A stretch of DNA of 64,000 nucleotides from Cupriavidus sp. AU9028. Its GTDB lineage: Bacteria; Pseudomonadota; Gammaproteobacteria; Burkholderiales; Burkholderiaceae. Positions 1-8,001 of the stretch are shown here, piece by piece. Below the pieces are notes generated by a model that worked only from the letters and a program-made list of their open reading frames with translations, did no database searches and was not told the DNA's origin. The translations under genes were made by a program, and so were the position numbers. The stretch lies in contig NZ_JAIMCG010000002.1 of the NCBI RefSeq assembly GCF_019795295.1, positions 62,001 to 126,000 of the forward strand, given 5' to 3'. Positions within the stretch are counted from its first letter, which is position 1, and each line of letters opens with the position of its first letter.

Positions 1-24
1 GAGGCGAAGAAGGCGTTCGAACAT
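1..24 (-). CDS. czcA: CzcA-type RND efflux pump, N-terminal fragment (cut by window edge)
   Basis: Only the first eight codons are inside the window; they read MFERLLRL, which matches the usual start of CzcA/CusA-type heavy-metal RND pumps. The ATG lies 9 bases after the czcB stop, with a GAGGGG ribosome site between them, so it is the next gene of the same operon. CzcA would be the inner-membrane proton/metal antiporter that works with CzcB and CzcC. The assignment is mainly from position and the short N-terminus. Confidence 0.7.
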
Positions 25-33
25 GGCGGCCCC

Positions 34-1260
34 TCAGTGCGTGTGCTCGGCGCTGGCCTTGCCCAGTTCCGCCTTCAGCACGAAGCTGTTGGCGGCGGCG
101 TAGCGCTCGCCCGGCTGCAGGCCCTGCCGGATCTCGGTGCGCACGCCATCGCTGCGTCCGACCGTGACCGGCCGGGCCGCAAAGCCGCCGGGCACCGCGA
201 CGAACACCGAAGGGCGGCCATCGACGGCATGCACCGCATCGGCGGCGACCGACACCGGCACATCGGCCGCCTCGCCCACCACGCTGACCGTGACGAACAG
301 CCCCGGCCGCCATGTCATGCCGGGATTGGCCAGCGTGACGCGCGCCGTTGCCGTCCGGGTCTGCTCGCCCAGCAGGGCGCCCACGTACGAGACCGTACCC
401 TGCGCTTGTCCTTCGAAGGACGTGGAGCGCACCACTACGTTCTCGCCCACGCGCACCCGAGGCAGATCTCCGGCCGACACGACGAAGTCGGCCCACACCG
501 TGCGCAGGTCCGAGATCGTGAAGACGACGGTGTCCTCCTTGACCGCTTCGCCCAGCGTCAGGTGCTTGGCGACCACCATGCCGTCGAACGGTGCACGCAA
601 CTCGAACCGATTGAGGCCACCCGCCGCCGGACCGGCGCCGATTGCCGCCAGCTTCTGGCGCGCGTTGCCGACCGCGATACGGGCCTCTTCCAGCGCCGCG
701 CGGGCCTGCAGGAAATCCTGCTCGGCGGAGATCTTCTCCTCCCACAGCCGCTTCTCGCGCGCGTAGACCGAGCCGGCAAGGTCCAGGCGGCGCTCGGCCG
801 CCAGCAGTTCGCTGCGCTGGTCGGAGACGCTGGTGCTGGCGATGACCGCCAGCACCTCCCCCTTGCGGACCCGCTGGCCGATCGCGGCAGGCACGGCCTC
901 GGCCACGCCGGCGACCCGGGGCACGACATGGGCGGTGCGGTCTTCATTGAAGCGGATCTCGCCGGGGAACTGATGCGTCAATGCAATGCTGGCGGGACCG
1001 GTGGTGTCGATGCCAATGGCGGCGCGCAGGCGCTGCTCGTCGGTCAGCCGGACGATGGCTGGTCCTCCTTGCTGCTGCGCCGGGGCGTCGGCGCCCCGGC
1101 CCTTGTCGTCGCCCTGCGCGTGCGCGTGCTCCACGTCATGGTCATGCCCATGGTCGTGGTCCCCGCCAGGACGGCCGCCGAGAAGGACCGCCGCCACGGC
1201 GACGATACCGGCAACGACGATGGCCGCGATCGCGGCGATTTGTTTCTTGCTGAGGCTCAT
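34..1260 (-). CDS. czcB: CzcB-type periplasmic adaptor of RND heavy-metal efflux
   Basis: 408 aa membrane-fusion protein linking the RND pump to the outer-membrane channel. One N-terminal membrane segment (about residues 7-28) is followed by a His/Asp-rich stretch (HDHGHDHD and on, about 32-50) that probably binds metal, as in CzcB-type adaptors. A lipoyl-like half (VVPRVAGVAEAV), a long helical hairpin and the second half (FDGMVVAKHLTLGEAV) follow in the usual order. The same frame stays open far upstream through the antisense of czcC; the ATG at 1260 was chosen because the membrane anchor and family start fit there, 20 bases after the czcC stop. The metals exported (Co, Zn, Cd or Ni) cannot be told from sequence. 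Confidence 0.92.
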   Translation of the reverse strand: MSLSKKQIAAIAAIVVAGIVAVAAVLLGGRPGGDHDHGHDHDVEHAHAQGDDKGRGADAPAQQQGGPAIVRLTDEQRLRAAIGIDTTGPASIALTHQFPGEIRFNEDRTAHVVPRVAGVAEAVPAAIGQRVRKGEVLAVIASTSVSDQRSELLAAERRLDLAGSVYAREKRLWEEKISAEQDFLQARAALEEARIAVGNARQKLAAIGAGPAAGGLNRFELRAPFDGMVVAKHLTLGEAVKEDTVVFTISDLRTVWADFVVSAGDLPRVRVGENVVVRSTSFEGQAQGTVSYVGALLGEQTRTATARVTLANPGMTWRPGLFVTVSVVGEAADVPVSVAADAVHAVDGRPSVFVAVPGGFAARPVTVGRSDGVRTEIRQGLQPGERYAAANSFVLKAELGKASAEHTH

Positions 1261-1279
1261 GCTTGTCACGATGGCGCGA

Positions 1280-2542
1280 TTACTGGCCGACGATGCGGTC
1301 GATGGAAGTGGCCGCCTGATAGGTGCGGGCGAGAACGTCGAGATAGCGCAAGCGGGCCTGGAACAGCGTCCGCTGGGCGTCCAGCACATCGAGGAAGCCG
1401 AACTTGCCGGCTTCGAAGCCGCGCAACGCCACCTGGTAGGCGCGCTCCGCCCCGGGCAGGACCGTCGTCCGTAGCGTGCTGGCCGCGACTCGCGCGGCGT
1501 CGAGCTGGTTCGATGCCTGCAGCAGCTCGGTGCGCAGCCGGATTTGCGTGGCGCGGTATTCGTCCTGCGCCTTGTCGGCACGGCGGATGGCTTCGTAGAG
1601 ATTGCCCTGGTTGCGGTCGAACAACGGCAACGGAATGGCGACACCGAGCACCGCCATGTTGCGGTTGACCTCGTTGTCGCGCTGGGCACCGACGCTGACC
1701 GTGATATCGGGATACCGGCGGCTTCGCTCCACGGCGACCTGCGCCTCGCGCCGCTCGATGGCCAGCCGGCTTGCGGCCAGCAGCGGCGAGCCCTCCAGCC
1801 GCGCCTGCAGCGCATCCCCGGCGGGACGCGAGGGCAGCGCAGCGAGGTCTCCCACCGCCTGGGTGAAGCGCGGCGCGGTATTGCCCCACAGCGCGGCCAG
1901 CGCCACGCGGGCCGTGCGCAATTCGGCCTCGGCCTGCGCCAGTTCGAGCTGCGCGTTGGCCTGCTCGACCTCCGCACGGGTCTGCTCCAGCGGCGGCACC
2001 TTGCCGGCGGCGACCCGGCCGGCGGCGACCGCGGCGCCGCGGGCGGCGATGTCGAGCGAGCCGGACGCCAGCGCCCGGCGCTCCTGCGCCACCAGCACGG
2101 CGAAGAAAGCCGCAATCGCGTTGGCGCGCAGCTCGGCGCGCACGCCGTTCAGCTCCGCTCGTGCCACCTCGCGTCCCCGCTCGGCGGCGGTCACCCGCGC
2201 CGAGCGCTTGCCGCCGAGTTCGAGCGGTATCTGGACCTGAGCGGTGGACGTGCGCGTCGCGCTGCGGACGCCCTCCGTGTCGGCGACGATCTGCGGGTTC
2301 GGTATGGTTGCGGCCTGGATCACGGCGCCCTGGGTCGCCTCGACCTCCTTGGCCGCGGCCGCCAGCGTGGGATTGCCGGCTTCGGCCAGCGTCAGCGCCG
2401 CCTCCAGTGTCAGCGGCTCGGCCGGCTCCGGGGCAAGCGTCGGGTCATGGAAGGGCGCCCCGCCCGCGGCAGCGGCAGCGGCAAGGGAAAATGGGACGAA
2501 AAGGATTGCCGCCAGCCCGAGCGGCACAACGAGTCTTCGCAT
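1280..2542 (-). CDS. czcC: CzcC-type outer-membrane efflux channel
   Basis: 420 aa TolC-superfamily outer-membrane factor. A signal peptide occupies about residues 1-25 (MRRLVVPLGLAAILFVPFS). The two OEP repeats are seen as long Ala/Arg/Glu-rich helices, and the conserved stretch VAIPLPLFDRNQGN is typical of CzcC/CusC relatives. It lies between czcI and czcB on the same strand with short gaps, so the three Czc components plus CzcI form one operon in the order seen in Cupriavidus metallidurans. It would form the exit duct for metal cations. Confidence 0.92.
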   Translation of the reverse strand: MRRLVVPLGLAAILFVPFSLAAAAAAGGAPFHDPTLAPEPAEPLTLEAALTLAEAGNPTLAAAAKEVEATQGAVIQAATIPNPQIVADTEGVRSATRTSTAQVQIPLELGGKRSARVTAAERGREVARAELNGVRAELRANAIAAFFAVLVAQERRALASGSLDIAARGAAVAAGRVAAGKVPPLEQTRAEVEQANAQLELAQAEAELRTARVALAALWGNTAPRFTQAVGDLAALPSRPAGDALQARLEGSPLLAASRLAIERREAQVAVERSRRYPDITVSVGAQRDNEVNRNMAVLGVAIPLPLFDRNQGNLYEAIRRADKAQDEYRATQIRLRTELLQASNQLDAARVAASTLRTTVLPGAERAYQVALRGFEAGKFGFLDVLDAQRTLFQARLRYLDVLARTYQAATSIDRIVGQ

Positions 2543-2614
2543 CGAATTGCAACCGAAAAGGGATCGGGAATTCGGCGAGACGAAGAAAGGGGATTGGGGG
2601 GGTCGCCTCGCCGG

Positions 2615-3007
2615 TTATGCGAGGCTGTGCCATTGAGGACGGTCGGGCGCCCGGGCCCAGGGCGAGCGCGGCGACGGCGTGGCCATCGCAGCGGGAAGAC
2701 CGGCCGGCAGCATGGCGATCGTGCCGGGGTTCTGCGCGAGTGCGAAGGGCACCGAGGCGGTATGGCAGGTGCCGCAGTCGGGGTCGACCAGCAGTTGCTT
2801 CTTCTGGTCGTCCTGCTTGGCGTGCTTGTCGTGCCTGGCACCGGCATCCTGCCGCTGCGCCCCGGCCTGCCCGGCGTGATGCTCGTGCTCGTGGTGGCCG
2901 AAGTGCGATGCGCCCCTGCCTTCGTGCTGGCAATAGGCTGCCGCGCCGGCCCAGGCGAACTGGAGCGGCAGGATCAGCATCAGCACGATGAGAAAAAGTC
3001 GGCGCAT
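2615..3007 (-). CDS. czcI: CzcI-like small secreted metal-resistance protein
   Basis: 130 aa with a signal peptide (MRRLFLIVLMLILPLQFAWA). The mature part is His-rich (HFGHHEHEHH) and carries DPDCGTCH. Length, His cluster, DC..CH pair and position as first gene before czcCBA all match CzcI, a periplasmic protein reported to be involved in regulation of czc in C. metallidurans. A 72-base gap separates it from czcC. The CGTCH resembles a haem c site, but CzcI relatives have the same DC-x-x-CH, so metal binding is more likely. Confidence 0.82.
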   Translation of the reverse strand: MRRLFLIVLMLILPLQFAWAGAAAYCQHEGRGASHFGHHEHEHHAGQAGAQRQDAGARHDKHAKQDDQKKQLLVDPDCGTCHTASVPFALAQNPGTIAMLPAGLPAAMATPSPRSPWARAPDRPQWHSLA

Positions 3008-3338
3008 TCGGCGGAGTATAGCGGAGTGGGCATGCGCCTTGCCCCAATTCCCCTGCCGGCCCCTGCCGCCGCATACAGTGCGCGCTTGCTCGCTACCCCT
3101 GCCGGCAGGCGCGGAAGATGCTTGTCATCGGCTGTCGTGCACGGTTCTTCACAAAAGTTCGGTACGATTGCGCTGGTTGAACGACAGGAGCTGCGGCCGC
3201 CCCGGCTCCCGGCACGCAGGATGGCCACCGGCCGGACCTGAAGCCAGCCCGAAGGATGCAGCCAGTCGCGGGGGCGGTAACGAGAACCGGCCAAAAGCAG
3301 CTTGCCGCCGGCATCCGTGTAGCGGCACGCCAATATCC
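3008..3338. promoter_or_regulatory. Divergent promoter region between czcI and the GAF/GGDEF gene
   Basis: This 331-base gap should hold promoters for both flanking genes. On the minus strand a near-consensus -10, TATACT, lies at 3020-3015, only 8 bases before the czcI ATG; no good -35 is seen at 17 bases. A loose inverted repeat (TGGGGCA/TGCCCA, about 3025-3045) lies just upstream and could be a regulator site. Nothing clear was found for the plus-strand gene. Confidence 0.4.
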
Positions 3339-4298
3339 ATGACGACAGCTCCCGTTCCACTCAACGAAGCGCGCAGAATCAGCGTACTGCGCTCCCTCGA
3401 CGTCCTCGACACCGGCAGCGAAGAGCGCTTCGACCGGCTGACCCGGCTCGCGCAAAAGCTGTTCAATGTCGCGGCCGCCGCGGTGGATTTGCTCGATGCC
3501 GACCGCCAGTGGGTGAAATCATCGTCGGGCCGGCTCGATGGCGACATGCCGCGGTCGCAATCGTTCTGCGCCCATGCGATCGTCAGCGACGACATCATGG
3601 TGGTGCCCGACACCGCGCAGGACAGGCGCTTTCGTGACAATCCGCTGGTCGCCGGGCGTGGCGGCGTCCGTTTCTACGCCGGCTGTCCGCTGAAGGTGGC
3701 CGACGGCGTGAACGTCGGCACGCTGTCCCTGTACGACGACAAGCCGCGCGAGCTGGAAGCGCAGGAACTGGCACTGCTGGGCGATCTGGCAAGGCTGGTC
3801 GAGCGCGAACTGACCGTGCAGCAGTGCGAGACCGTCGACCGGCTGACGCAGCTCTCCACCCGTCGCGGCTTCCTGTCACTGGGGGACCGCGCCCTGGCCA
3901 GCTGCACGCGCCACGAATGGCCGGCCACCCTGCTCTTCCTCGTCCTGGACGAATTTGCCGGCATCGACGAGCGGTCGGGCCAGGCACAGGCCGCGCGCGC
4001 CCTCGAGGCGTTCGCGGACATCCTGCGCACGACCGTGCGGCAGTCCGATGTGATCGGGCGGCTGGAGGGGAATCAGTTTGTCGTGCTGCTGGTGGACGCG
4101 ACCAGCGAGGACAGCGAGGCGCTGATCGAGCGCCTCGACCAGATGGTGATGGCACAGGGCCGGAGCCAGGGCGCCGGCCATGCATTGCGCTTCCGCGTCG
4201 GGGCGGTGGACTTCGACCCCGACCGGCATCGCTCGCTCGCGGACATGCTGGTCGAGGGGGAGCACAGGATGAACGGCAGCACGCGGCGAGGGAATTGA
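3339..4298 (+). CDS. GAF domain plus degenerate GGDEF domain protein
   Basis: 319 aa cytoplasmic protein. Residues about 30-155 form a GAF domain of the type seen before diguanylate cyclases (FDRLTRLAQKLFNV, SFCAHAI, FYAGCPL). Residues about 165-310 are a GGDEF-like domain that starts with DRLTQLSTRRGF. The catalytic signature is lost: where active enzymes have GGDEF this protein has EGNQF (residues 243-247), so c-di-GMP synthesis is unlikely. It may instead be a ligand-responsive scaffold or nucleotide sensor. The ATG at 3339 was chosen because the GAF homology begins there; the longer open frame upstream has no homology. It is monocistronic and faces the convergent Bug gene. Confidence 0.8.
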   Translation: MTTAPVPLNEARRISVLRSLDVLDTGSEERFDRLTRLAQKLFNVAAAAVDLLDADRQWVKSSSGRLDGDMPRSQSFCAHAIVSDDIMVVPDTAQDRRFRDNPLVAGRGGVRFYAGCPLKVADGVNVGTLSLYDDKPRELEAQELALLGDLARLVERELTVQQCETVDRLTQLSTRRGFLSLGDRALASCTRHEWPATLLFLVLDEFAGIDERSGQAQAARALEAFADILRTTVRQSDVIGRLEGNQFVVLLVDATSEDSEALIERLDQMVMAQGRSQGAGHALRFRVGAVDFDPDRHRSLADMLVEGEHRMNGSTRRGN

Positions 4299-4325
4299 CT
4301 GCCGAGGAGTGGCAGGCGCCCGCTG

Positions 4326-4490
4326 CCCTCTCCCCCGGCCCCTCTCCCGCGGGGCGGGAGAGGGGAGCAAACCCGCTGCGGTTGAAAACCCGTCGGTTTG
4401 CTCCCCTCGGCCCGCTTGCGAGAGAGGGGAGCAAACCCGCTGCGGTTGAAAACCGTCGGTGTGCTCCCCTCGCCCGCTTGCGGGAGAGGG
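4326..4490. repeat. GC-rich palindromic intergenic repeat, copy 1 (with 64-bp tandem duplication)
   Basis: This stretch contains several CCCTCTCCC / GGGAGAGGG palindromes in the 222-base gap between two convergent genes. The core AGGGGAGCAAACCCGCTGCG occurs twice, starting at 4361 and 4425 (period 64), each time followed by GGTTGAAAACC. Related copies lie near 14.0, 15.9, 37.7 and 51.9 kb. It may act as a bidirectional terminator for the two converging genes. Confidence 0.75.
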
Positions 4491-4520
4491 CAGTCCGGAG
4501 CGACCCGGCCCTGCCGCCAA

Positions 4521-5507
4521 TTACCCGCCGATCTTCATCGTCTTGATATCGCGATCCCAGCGCGACAGTTCTTCATTCACGCGGGTCTTGAACTCGGCCG
4601 GCGTGCTGCTTTCCGGCTCGACGCCCTGCTGGGCAAGGGCAGCCACCACATCGGGCTTGGCCAGCGCCTTCTTGACCTCGCGCGCCAGCTGCTCGACGAT
4701 CGCTGGATCGGTGCCGCCGGTGGCGAACAGGCCGTACCAGCTGGAGAACTCGTAGCCGGGTACGCCGGCTTCCTCGATGGTCGGCACGTTAGGCATCGAC
4801 TTGATGCGCTTCTTCGTCGTGACCGCCAGCACCTTGGCCTTGCCGGTCTTCAGCGACGCCATGGCGATGGGCACGCCCGAGAACACCATGTCGACATTAC
4901 CGGAGTAGAGGTCGTTGATCGCCGGGCCGTTGCCCTTGTACGGGATGTGCAGCAGTTCGATGCCTGCCAGCTTTTCCATCAGCGCGCCCGAGACATGCAA
5001 CGTGGAGCCGTTGCCCGACGAGGCGTAGGTGTAGGTGCCCGGCTTCTGCTTCGCCCCAGCGATCAGTTCCTTGACGTTGTTGAACGGCAGGTCGTTCTTG
5101 ACGAGCAGCACGTTGGCCGCTTCCGCGACCAGCGACACCGGCACCAGGTCCTTGCGCGGGTCGTACGGCAGCTTGCGGTTGACCGCCGGCAGCACCGTCT
5201 GCGCGCCCGCGCTGCCCAGCAGCAGCGTATAGCCGTCCGGTGCGGCCTTGGCGACAGCGTCCGAACCGATCATGCCGCCCGCGCCCGCACGGTTTTCCAC
5301 CACGAAGGTCTGGCCCATGCTCTGGCCCATTTCCTTGGCCAGGATTCGCGCGATGATGTCGTTGGCGCCGCCGGCCGCAAAGGCGACGACAAGGCGGATC
5401 GGCTTCGACGGATACTTGTCGGCCGCATTGGCAAAGGCCGGCATGGCGCAGAGCGCGGCGAGCGCCAGAACGGTGCGACGGCGAAGGGAATGGCGAACAG
5501 CTTGCAT
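4521..5507 (-). CDS. Bug-family (TctC-type) periplasmic solute receptor
   Basis: 328 aa extracytoplasmic receptor of the tripartite tricarboxylate transporter family, which is greatly expanded in Bordetella and Cupriavidus. A signal peptide ends at about residue 28 (ALCAMPAFANA). Family motifs are present: YPSKPIRLVVAFAAGGANDI, ENRAGAGG, DGYTLLLG and HIPYKGNGP. No TctA/TctB membrane genes are nearby, so it is an orphan receptor, as is common for Bug proteins. The start at 5507 has AGGAG about 10 bases upstream. The ligand is unknown; Bug proteins usually bind small carboxylates or amides. Confidence 0.93.
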   Translation of the reverse strand: MQAVRHSLRRRTVLALAALCAMPAFANAADKYPSKPIRLVVAFAAGGANDIIARILAKEMGQSMGQTFVVENRAGAGGMIGSDAVAKAAPDGYTLLLGSAGAQTVLPAVNRKLPYDPRKDLVPVSLVAEAANVLLVKNDLPFNNVKELIAGAKQKPGTYTYASSGNGSTLHVSGALMEKLAGIELLHIPYKGNGPAINDLYSGNVDMVFSGVPIAMASLKTGKAKVLAVTTKKRIKSMPNVPTIEEAGVPGYEFSSWYGLFATGGTDPAIVEQLAREVKKALAKPDVVAALAQQGVEPESSTPAEFKTRVNEELSRWDRDIKTMKIGG

Positions 5508-5828
5508 GGCAGTGAGGCTCCTGATGATCGGCAAATTATAGGGAGCCCGCACATAAAGGAAAATTAAGAAGTTGTTTGATGAAACAAAAGAAAATCTTGC
5601 ATTAACCAAAGTCGGGAATGGTGCCCCGAAACGGTTCCAGCGGTATGCGGGAATACCCTGAAATGGACCCGGCTTTTCGCTCGCTCGCACCATTAGAGTG
5701 CGATGTGAATGCATAAATGGCGGCGATTCCTTTCTGATTCGCTTTCTGCAATGCGGCGCTGTGTCGCAGACCGGAGACAGCGCCCGCCAAATAGAATCGG
5801 CAATTCCCCACGTCCCTTTCCGCCCTGA
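5508..5828. promoter_or_regulatory. AT-rich divergent promoter region (Bug gene / PepSY gene)
   Basis: A 321-base gap, clearly more AT-rich than its surroundings. On the minus strand a perfect -10 TATAAT is at 5540-5535, about 21 bases plus TSS offset before the Bug ATG; the -35 is weak (TTTTCC at 17-base spacing). I found no convincing promoter or Fur box on the plus strand for the PepSY gene. Confidence 0.5.
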
Positions 5829-7430
5829 ATGCCGATTGCCGCCAAACGCATGCTGTTCCTGACGCACCGCTGGCTCGGCATCGTCCTGTGCGCATTCTTC
5901 GCCATGTGGTTCGCGTCGGGGGTGGTGATGATGTATGTCGGTTATCCCAAGCTGACGGAAGCGGAACGCCTGGCCCACCTGCCGCCGCTGGACGCCAGCG
6001 TTCCCTTGCTTGCGCCCGCGCAGGCGCTGCATCTGGCCGGCATCGACACACCACTGCTGTCGCTGCGCCTCGCCATCGCCAGCGGCGGGCAGCCGGTGTA
6101 CCTCGCCGTCGAAGGGGCGCACAGCGATGGGCACGGAGTGGAACGCGCCCGGACCGCGGGCACCATCGCCATCGACGCACTGACCGGCGCCAGGCTGGCC
6201 CAGGTCGACCGGAGCCGCGCACTGGCAAGCGCTGCGGCGTATGCGCGCACGGCGGCGTCCGGGCGCCCGCCAGGGACGGCTGCCCTGCCCGCACTGCATT
6301 ACCTCGGCACCATTGACGAGGATGCTCTCACCCATACGCGCTCTCTGGATCCGCATCGCCCCCTGCATCGCGTGCAACTGGACGACGAGGACCACACGCT
6401 GCTGTACGTCTCCGGCCTGACCGGTGAAGTGGTACGCGACGCGCCACGCGTCGAACGGTTGTGGAACTACGCAGGCGCGTGGATTCACTGGCTCTACCCC
6501 CTGCGGGGCAACGTGTTCGATCGCTACTGGGCAGACATCGTCAACGCACTGTCCATCGCCGGCATCGCCGTCGCGCTCACCGGCACGGTGGTCGGCTTGC
6601 TGCGCTGGCGCTTCGGCCGGCCGTATCGGGACGGCTCGCGCTCGCCCTACCCGTCAGCGCTGATGAAGTGGCACCATGTCGCCGGCCTGCTGTTCGCCGC
6701 CGCGACGCTGACATGGATCTTCAGCGGCCTGATGTCCATGAACCCATGGCGCCTGTTTTCCAGCGATGCGCCGGCCTTGCGCACGGCAGCGCTGCACGGT
6801 GGGCCGCTACGCTTCGACGGCAGTGAAGCGCATCCGGCCGCGCTGCTGCAAGCCGCCGGGCCGGGAGCGCGGGAATTGCGCTGGGTGCGCAATCTTGGCG
6901 CGCTCTCGGTTCAGGTGCGAAGCGCCGCTGGGCGGCCGGCGCTGCTCGACGGCCACACCGCCCTGGCACGCACACTGCCCATCGATGCCCTGCGCGGCGC
7001 CGCCGCCGGCCTGATGCCGGACAAGCTGCTTCGCATCGACGTCCTGCACGACTACGACCTGTATTACTACGACCGTGCGCCGCACACCATGACCGGAGGC
7101 GGCGACAAGCCGTTGCCGGTCTGGCGGCTGGTGTTCGCCGATCGCGACCGGATCTGGGTCCATCTGGACCCGCACACCGGCGCGGTACTGGACCGGCTGG
7201 ACAAGCGCCGGCGCACCAGCCGCTGGCTGTTCTCCATGCTGCATAGCTGGGATTGGCTGCCGCTGCTGCAACGCCGCCCGCTCTGGGATCTGTTGCTGCT
7301 GACGCTCGCCGCCGGCGGCGCGGTGATGAGCATCACCGGCGTGGTGATCGGGTGGCGCCGGTTGAGACGACAGAGAAGACAGGCGCGGCAGGGACGGCAA
7401 CGGCGCCGCGGCAGCGCGCCGATACAATGA
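5829..7430 (+). CDS. PepSY-associated transmembrane protein
   Basis: 533 aa inner-membrane protein of the PepSY_TM type. Membrane segments are seen near residues 8-38 (MLFLTHRWLGIVLCAFFAMW and on), about 235-262, 280-305 and 480-510. His residues lie at the segment ends (LTHRWLG, MKWHHVAG, MLHSWDW), the pattern of this family, some members of which are linked to iron or haem reduction. Two periplasmic PepSY-like parts lie between the helices. The substrate is not known. Its stop overlaps a possible ATG of the next gene, so the two are probably cotranscribed. Confidence 0.8.
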   Translation: MPIAAKRMLFLTHRWLGIVLCAFFAMWFASGVVMMYVGYPKLTEAERLAHLPPLDASVPLLAPAQALHLAGIDTPLLSLRLAIASGGQPVYLAVEGAHSDGHGVERARTAGTIAIDALTGARLAQVDRSRALASAAAYARTAASGRPPGTAALPALHYLGTIDEDALTHTRSLDPHRPLHRVQLDDEDHTLLYVSGLTGEVVRDAPRVERLWNYAGAWIHWLYPLRGNVFDRYWADIVNALSIAGIAVALTGTVVGLLRWRFGRPYRDGSRSPYPSALMKWHHVAGLLFAAATLTWIFSGLMSMNPWRLFSSDAPALRTAALHGGPLRFDGSEAHPAALLQAAGPGARELRWVRNLGALSVQVRSAAGRPALLDGHTALARTLPIDALRGAAAGLMPDKLLRIDVLHDYDLYYYDRAPHTMTGGGDKPLPVWRLVFADRDRIWVHLDPHTGAVLDRLDKRRRTSRWLFSMLHSWDWLPLLQRRPLWDLLLLTLAAGGAVMSITGVVIGWRRLRRQRRQARQGRQRRRGSAPIQ

Positions 7431-7462
7431 CGTCCTTTGCCTATCGGGGCCACGGCACCGTC

Positions 7463-7849
7463 ATGATCCGCACCCGCAGCTTCTTTGCCCGCTACTTTGC
7501 CCGCTTCTTTGCCCGCTTCTTCCCCGGGCTTGTGCGCCAGGGCGCCCTGGCCACGATGGCGCTGTGCAGTCTTGCCCACGCCTCCGACATCAACTGCGAC
7601 CCTGCTGCCAGCACCAGCGCCAATGTCGCGCCCGCCCATCGCCTGATCTGTGAATCGGCGCTGTTCTCGATGGGCGACCAGCGCATCCATGCCGAGCAGC
7701 AACGCCTGCTGCGCTCCGGCGAGTTGACGGAGGCAGAGATCGCGGCGTTCCGGCAACGGCGGGACCGCTGCGACACGGCATCCTGCCTGGACACGGTGCT
7801 GCGGGAAGAGCGTGCCGCGCTTTCCGCGCGCAGCCAGCGCAAGCCCTAG
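7463..7849 (+). CDS. Small secreted Cys-containing protein (LprI-like), unknown function
   Basis: 128 aa from the ATG at 7463, or 140 aa from an ATG at 7427 that overlaps the previous stop as ATGA. An Arg/Phe-rich N-terminus and a hydrophobic signal sequence (ALATMALCSLAHA) precede a mature part with four Cys (NCDP, LICES, DRCDTASC). The Cys pattern and Ala/Arg/Glu-rich helix resemble lysozyme-inhibitor LprI-type domains, but the match is only by eye. A 12-base tandem repeat encodes the FARY/FARF stretch. Confidence 0.6.
   Translation: MIRTRSFFARYFARFFARFFPGLVRQGALATMALCSLAHASDINCDPAASTSANVAPAHRLICESALFSMGDQRIHAEQQRLLRSGELTEAEIAAFRQRRDRCDTASCLDTVLREERAALSARSQRKP
7481..7516. repeat. 12-bp tandem repeat inside the signal-peptide region
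   Basis: Three copies of TTCTTTGCCCGC (one with TAC for TTC) plus a partial fourth copy lie head to tail. They encode repeated F-A-R-Y/F tetrapeptides and could change in number by slippage without shifting the frame. Confidence 0.75.
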
Positions 7850-8001
7850 CGCGGCCGTCACACATCAAGCTGCCGCCATCGCCCCCGCCATCCGGGTGAT
7901 GTGTTGCGTGCCATCGGGTACTACGAGGACAAGACCATTCGTCCTGCCTGACGCAGGCAAACCCAAGGAGTGCACCAGCCCGGACCGGCGCGTGCGACGG
8001 G

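Noticed and set aside
34-2115. One 693-codon open frame spanning czcB and the antisense of czcC
   Set aside because: Only the part from 1260 down matches CzcB. The upstream part is a GC-driven open frame overlapping czcC in another register, and its translation is Arg/Pro/Ser-rich.
2760-2790. Haem c attachment site in CzcI (CGTCH)
   Set aside because: CzcI relatives have the same DC-x-x-CH with a His-rich metal-binding region and are not cytochromes; no other haem features are present.
5508-5828. Fur-regulated iron promoter for the PepSY protein
   Set aside because: The gap is AT-rich, but no sequence close to the Fur consensus was found.
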